Shown here in pieces: positions 6,049 to 7,674 of a DNA stretch of 7,674 nucleotides. The position numbers and the translations under genes are program-made. The notes beneath the pieces are model-generated. The model did not search any database and had not been told where the DNA came from. It saw only the letters and a program-made list of their open reading frames with translations. Where the stretch lies: NCBI GenBank assembly GCA_039799445.1, contig JBDLSO010000031.1:1-7674 (forward strand), written 5' to 3'. Source of the stretch: JBDLSO01 sp039799445 (GTDB lineage: Bacteria; Patescibacteriota; Minisyncoccia; Phycocordibacterales; UBA5272). Numbering within the stretch: position 1 is the first letter of the stretch; each line of letters starts with the position of its first letter.

Positions 6049-6222
6049 CGCGAAACACATGAACTGCTTCATGTGTGTGGGGATCGAAAGCCGGAAAATA
6101 TTGCGCAGCAATTTGAGGTGGGCGATGAGAACATCGTGTCGGCGGAGACTTCGCGAGCCCAGAAAATAATAAAATATATTTTCTGAGGACTTGTGACCGA
6201 TCCTGTTCCCCCACTCGCACCT
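6046..6222 (+). ncRNA. tRNA-Cys-linked fold-back structured element
   Basis: After the 21-bp inverted repeat, bases 6050-6053 complement acceptor 5997-6000. Then comes an inserted 9-bp hairpin (ACACATGAA, loop CTGC, TTCATGTGT; 6055-6076), then 6077-6088 complement the T arm 5985-5996 exactly. The rest can fold by itself. AGGCGCGA (6046-6053) pairs with TCGCACCT (6215-6222) apart from one C-A mismatch. GTGGGG (6077-6082) pairs with CCCCAC (6209-6214), and GATCG with CGATC. GCCG (6090-6093) pairs with CGGC (6140-6143). Inside are ATTGC/GCAAT and CGATG/CATCG hairpins and GCGAG-hairpin-ACTTGT (6153-6194). So the segment either unfolds the tRNA 3' half or forms its own tRNA-like closed structure. 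Function unknown; transcription not proven. Confidence 0.5.
6209..6222 (+). repeat. Direct 14-bp copy of the tRNA-Cys 3' end
   Basis: CCCCACTCGCACCT is identical to 5991-6004: the T-stem 3' strand, the whole acceptor 3' strand and the discriminator. The copies lie 218 bp apart. This may be an attachment-site-like duplication from integration at the tRNA 3' end, or the 3' strand of a tRNA-mimicking RNA. Beyond it, 6223-6308 shows only small hairpins (CTCGC/GCGAG 6214-6229, GAATT/AATTC near 6250-6263) and no gene. Confidence 0.75.
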
Positions 6223-6308
6223 ACGCGAGCACGGGTATGCCCTGGACTGAATTAGTAAATTCACTCTTTGAGCAAATAATAAATCTATTTTTGTATCAAT
6301 ACCAGTTA

Positions 6309-6317
6309 TGCTATACT
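6309..6317 (+). promoter_or_regulatory. Extended -10 promoter of tRNA-Leu (TGCTATACT)
   Basis: TGCTATACT, identical to the motif before the DUF4446 gene, predicts a start near 6324 and an 11-nt tRNA leader. Confidence 0.65.
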
Positions 6318-6334
6318 TGTCTTTGTACACATCC

Positions 6335-6416
6335 GCCTGGGTGATGGAATGGTAGACATAGAAGACTTAAAATCTTCAGCACTTAGTGCGTGCGAGTTCG
6401 AGTCTCGCCCTGGGCA
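6335..6416 (+). tRNA. tRNA-Leu (anticodon UAA)
   Basis: 82-nt class II tRNA. Acceptor GCCTGGG / CCTGGGC has two wobble pairs. Anticodon stem GAAGA / TCTTC encloses loop CTTAAAA with TAA at 6368-6370. Long variable arm GCAC-TTA-GTGC (6379-6389). T arm GCGAG / CTCGC with loop TTCGAGT. Discriminator is A. No CCA is encoded and there is no group I intron in the anticodon loop, where this tRNA often carries one in other bacteria. Confidence 0.96.
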
Positions 6417-6462
6417 CATATATAAAAATGCACTTTTGTGCATTTTTATGTGTATGCCCAGG
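6409..6462. repeat. 25-bp inverted repeat starting at the tRNA-Leu acceptor strand
   Basis: Arm 6409-6433 comprises the tRNA acceptor 3' strand, the discriminator and 17 nt of trailer. It pairs with 6438-6462 around loop TTTT, with only one C-A mismatch and two T-G wobbles. The tip TGCAC / GTGCA followed by TTTTT could act as an intrinsic terminator. Confidence 0.9.
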
Positions 6463-6604
6463 AAAAAGTGACCTGCGTCACTTTTGTGCGAGACGAGAAG
6501 ACCGCAGTGATGTTTTTCTAACAAGAAAAACCACGAGGGGCGGCATGCGAGAAAATATTTTGACGAAAATATTTTACTTGTATGCGAGTATTGTCTCTTT
6601 TTTT
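6463..6604 (+). ncRNA. tRNA-Leu-linked fold-back structured element
   Basis: Follows the inverted repeat and parallels the tRNA-Cys element. A 9-bp hairpin AAAAGTGAC / GTCACTTTT with loop CTGC (6464-6485) is inserted exactly where the tRNA acceptor meets the T arm. GCGAGAC (6488-6494) then complements T-arm bases 6402-6408. Alternatively GAGAC (6490-6494) closes with GTCTC (6593-6597), enclosing two branches. One is CCGC / GCGG (6502-6505, 6540-6543) around hairpin GTTTTTCT / AGAAAAAC (6512-6531). The other is a long stem (6543-6585) made of GCAT/ATGC, GCGAG/CTTGT with two G-T pairs, a bulged A and AAAATATTTT on both sides. It ends in seven Ts. The G-T pairs in GCGAG/CTTGT favour the plus strand as the RNA. 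No ORF is supported. Confidence 0.5.
6593..6604 (+). terminator. Closing strand GTCTC plus T7 run
   Basis: GTCTC pairs with GAGAC at 6490-6494 and is followed by seven Ts, so it could end the tRNA-Leu transcript. The last two Ts overlap the stop codon of the convergent DUF1361 gene. The stem is short and the loop long, so this is tentative. Confidence 0.35.
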
Positions 6605-7256
6605 ATATATGCGTATCCTTTACCACTTCCCTAACTACATAATAGGTACACAGAATAACAAGTGTAAATATGCCTGTGAAAAACAAAGGCTCAATTGTAT
6701 GTGGTATTTCTGTCCAAATTGAAATGATGTTTTTGAAAAGGTTAAGTGGATCGAGCAATACATCCCAACTATTAAAGCGTTCAAAGCGTCCAATATAGAT
6801 ACCAAATGCAGTTATAACAGCAATTCCAAGTACAGCAATGGTTGATTTTATTTTACCAAAATTATACTCAAGATACTTATGTACACGCAGTAGCGCAATA
6901 GATGCAAGCATAATACCAAGCCATCCAAATATAAAGAATATCAGACTGTCATACCAAAGTGGCACAGGTGGCCTGAAATCGACATGCAATATGTCGGTTA
7001 TCAGATACGCTGCATTTGGGAAAAAGAGTAGCCATGGTACAAAAATGAGTGCAAACCTTCTTTTTGAAGTATCGAGGTGTAGCATTGTTGCGAGAGTATA
7101 TGGTATCCACGCAAGAAAAAGATTCCAAATAAGAAAAATAAAATTAATCTTTTGGGAAATACCCACCCGAGCAATGTCGAGAACAACAGCAAAACAAGAC
7201 GCAAAGAAAAGAGCTCTTGTTGTATGTGATACATTTTGTTGTAGTTTTGAAAACAT
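6603..7256 (-). CDS. DUF1361 family multi-pass membrane protein
   Basis: 217 residues of unknown function. About six hydrophobic segments lie near residues 15-33, 37-58, 68-86, 102-124, 137-156 and 190-209. Conserved-looking blocks are WNLFLAWIPYTLA (44-56), FFPNAAYLITDILHVD (78-93), LWYDSLIFFIFGWLG (100-114) and GIYIGRFERFNSWDV (152-166), the pattern I associate with DUF1361. No search was done. Polar residues (N81, D88, H91, D93, Y102, D103, R157, N162, D165) are set among the membrane helices. The ATG at 7256 is preferred: it lies 7 nt after an extended -10 box, whereas the upstream in-frame ATG at 7334 would place 26 unconserved residues ahead and start before the promoter. It is monocistronic. 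Confidence 0.85.
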   Translation of the reverse strand: MFSKLQQNVSHTTRALFFASCFAVVLDIARVGISQKINFIFLIWNLFLAWIPYTLATMLHLDTSKRRFALIFVPWLLFFPNAAYLITDILHVDFRPPVPLWYDSLIFFIFGWLGIMLASIALLRVHKYLEYNFGKIKSTIAVLGIAVITAFGIYIGRFERFNSWDVLLDPLNLFKNIISIWTEIPHTIEPLFFTGIFTLVILCTYYVVREVVKDTHI

Positions 7257-7263
7257 TGTATAC

Positions 7264-7272
7264 AGTATATCA
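7264..7272 (-). promoter_or_regulatory. Extended -10 promoter of the DUF1361 gene (TGATATACT)
   Basis: TGATATACT on the minus strand ends 7 nt before the ATG at 7256, predicting a leaderless mRNA and excluding the longer N-terminus. The gap 7273-7373 otherwise shows only a weak plus-strand extended -10 (TGGTACTAT, 7341-7349) ahead of the repeat array. Confidence 0.65.
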
Positions 7273-7373
7273 TTTGGATAAAAAACAATATAGATACTCT
7301 GTAGACAAGGCAACAGAAGATGGCAGACACTCAAAAAGTATGGTACTATATGCTACATGCTCAAAGCATAACT

Positions 7374-7674
7374 ATCCTTATGGCTTAGTCGGCAAAAGAG
7401 TAATTGCCAGCTCCCTCAGGGGGAGTGAGGAAAAGAGAAATAGTCTGAAATAATACAAAAATACATATGCCCTTATAGCTCAGTCGGCAAAAGAGTAATT
7501 GCCAGATCCCTCAGGGGGAGTGAAGAAAAGAGAAATAGTCTGAAATAATACAAAATACATATGCCCTTATAGCTCAGTCGGCAAAAGAGTAATTGCCAGC
7601 TCCCTCAGGGGGAGTGAGGAAAAGAGAAATAGTCTGAAATAATACAAAAATACATATGCCCTTATAGCTCAGTC
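7374..7674 (+). repeat. Tandem 94/95-bp array whose units begin with a tRNA 5' half
   Basis: Unit 1 is 7374-7468 (95 bp), unit 2 is 7469-7562 (94 bp), unit 3 is 7563-7657 (95 bp), and unit 4 starts at 7658 and is cut by the window edge after 17 nt. Units 2-4 begin GCCCTTATAGCTCAGTC, a typical tRNA start with acceptor strand, T8, A9 and D stem. In units 2 and 3 the D loop continues to the conserved GG and on to GAGT. Unit 1 has a decayed start (ATCCTTATGGCTTAGTC). No matching anticodon stem, T arm or acceptor 3' strand (TAAGGGC) follows within a unit. The rest carries hairpins GGCAA/TTGCC and CTCCC/GGGAG, a GA-rich tract and TGAAATAAT, an extended -10-like box 14 nt before the next tRNA-like start. 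Units 1 and 3 are identical from the D loop on; unit 2 has two substitutions and one A fewer. Confidence 0.9.
7658..7674 (+). tRNA. Possible start of a complete tRNA gene, cut by the right edge
   Basis: GCCCTTATAGCTCAGTC is the fourth occurrence of the tRNA-like start. It may be the intact parent tRNA whose 5' half was duplicated leftward, or merely another partial unit. The acceptor strand resembles some threonine tRNAs, but the anticodon is not visible. Confidence 0.3.

Noticed and set aside
6004..6330. 108-codon minus-strand ORF across the tRNA-Cys downstream region
   Set aside because: It runs through the tRNA end and the inverted repeats, its sequence is dictated by the hairpins, and no promoter or ribosome-binding site fits. 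The RNA structure explains the region better.
6335..6416. Group I intron in tRNA-Leu(UAA)
   Set aside because: The tRNA is uninterrupted at 82 nt and its anticodon stem closes normally.
6838..7281. 147-codon plus-strand ORF opposite the DUF1361 gene
   Set aside because: Antisense shadow of a gene with clear membrane topology and promoter; no recognisable motif.
7374..7674. CRISPR array
   Set aside because: The repeated unit is the whole 94/95 bp with no variable spacers and it starts with a tRNA-like sequence. This is a tandem duplication.

Overview
The window looks like a chromosomal piece of a Candidate Phyla Radiation bacterium (Patescibacteria, probably Parcubacteria-like). This is inferred from the very short IF2, the DUF4446 protein ahead of infB, AT-rich DNA with tight spacing, tRNA genes without encoded CCA, and starts that sit right behind a -10 box. 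No sequence search was possible.

Left part (1-3500): the N-terminal 324 codons of DNA gyrase subunit A run leftward off the edge. A divergent operon encodes a DUF4446 membrane protein, translation initiation factor IF2 and ribosome-binding factor RbfA, with overlapping or abutting genes. A strong hairpin separates it from a convergent ClpP-like serine peptidase gene.

Middle (3500-5750): the ClpP-like gene and a small two-helix membrane protein gene diverge from overlapping promoters whose -35 boxes form an inverted repeat. murG (lipid II synthesis) reads leftward. Upstream of it lies a short transcription unit that looks like a noncoding RNA of about 100 nt with three GC-rich hairpins and its own terminator.

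Right part (5750-7674): tRNA-Cys(GCA) and tRNA-Leu(UAA) are each followed by an unusual structured region. In both, the DNA downstream of the tRNA is an inverted copy of the tRNA's own acceptor and T-arm 3' strands. A 9-bp hairpin with a CTGC loop is inserted exactly at the acceptor/T-arm junction. The two elements share architecture and short motifs but not helix sequence, so they look like two members of one structured RNA or element family. A DUF1361 membrane protein gene (leftward) follows, and the window ends in tandem 94/95-bp repeats, each beginning with the 5' half of a tRNA-like sequence.

A recurring promoter signature, TGNTATACT or a close variant, lies 6-9 nt from the start codons of gyrA, the DUF4446 gene, murG and the DUF1361 gene. 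This predicts leaderless mRNAs. The same motif precedes tRNA-Leu and the noncoding RNA. Genes with classical leaders and Shine-Dalgarno sequences (ClpP-like, small membrane protein) use -35/-10 promoters instead. The strongest candidates for something new are the two tRNA-linked fold-back elements, the tRNA-half tandem array and the small noncoding RNA.
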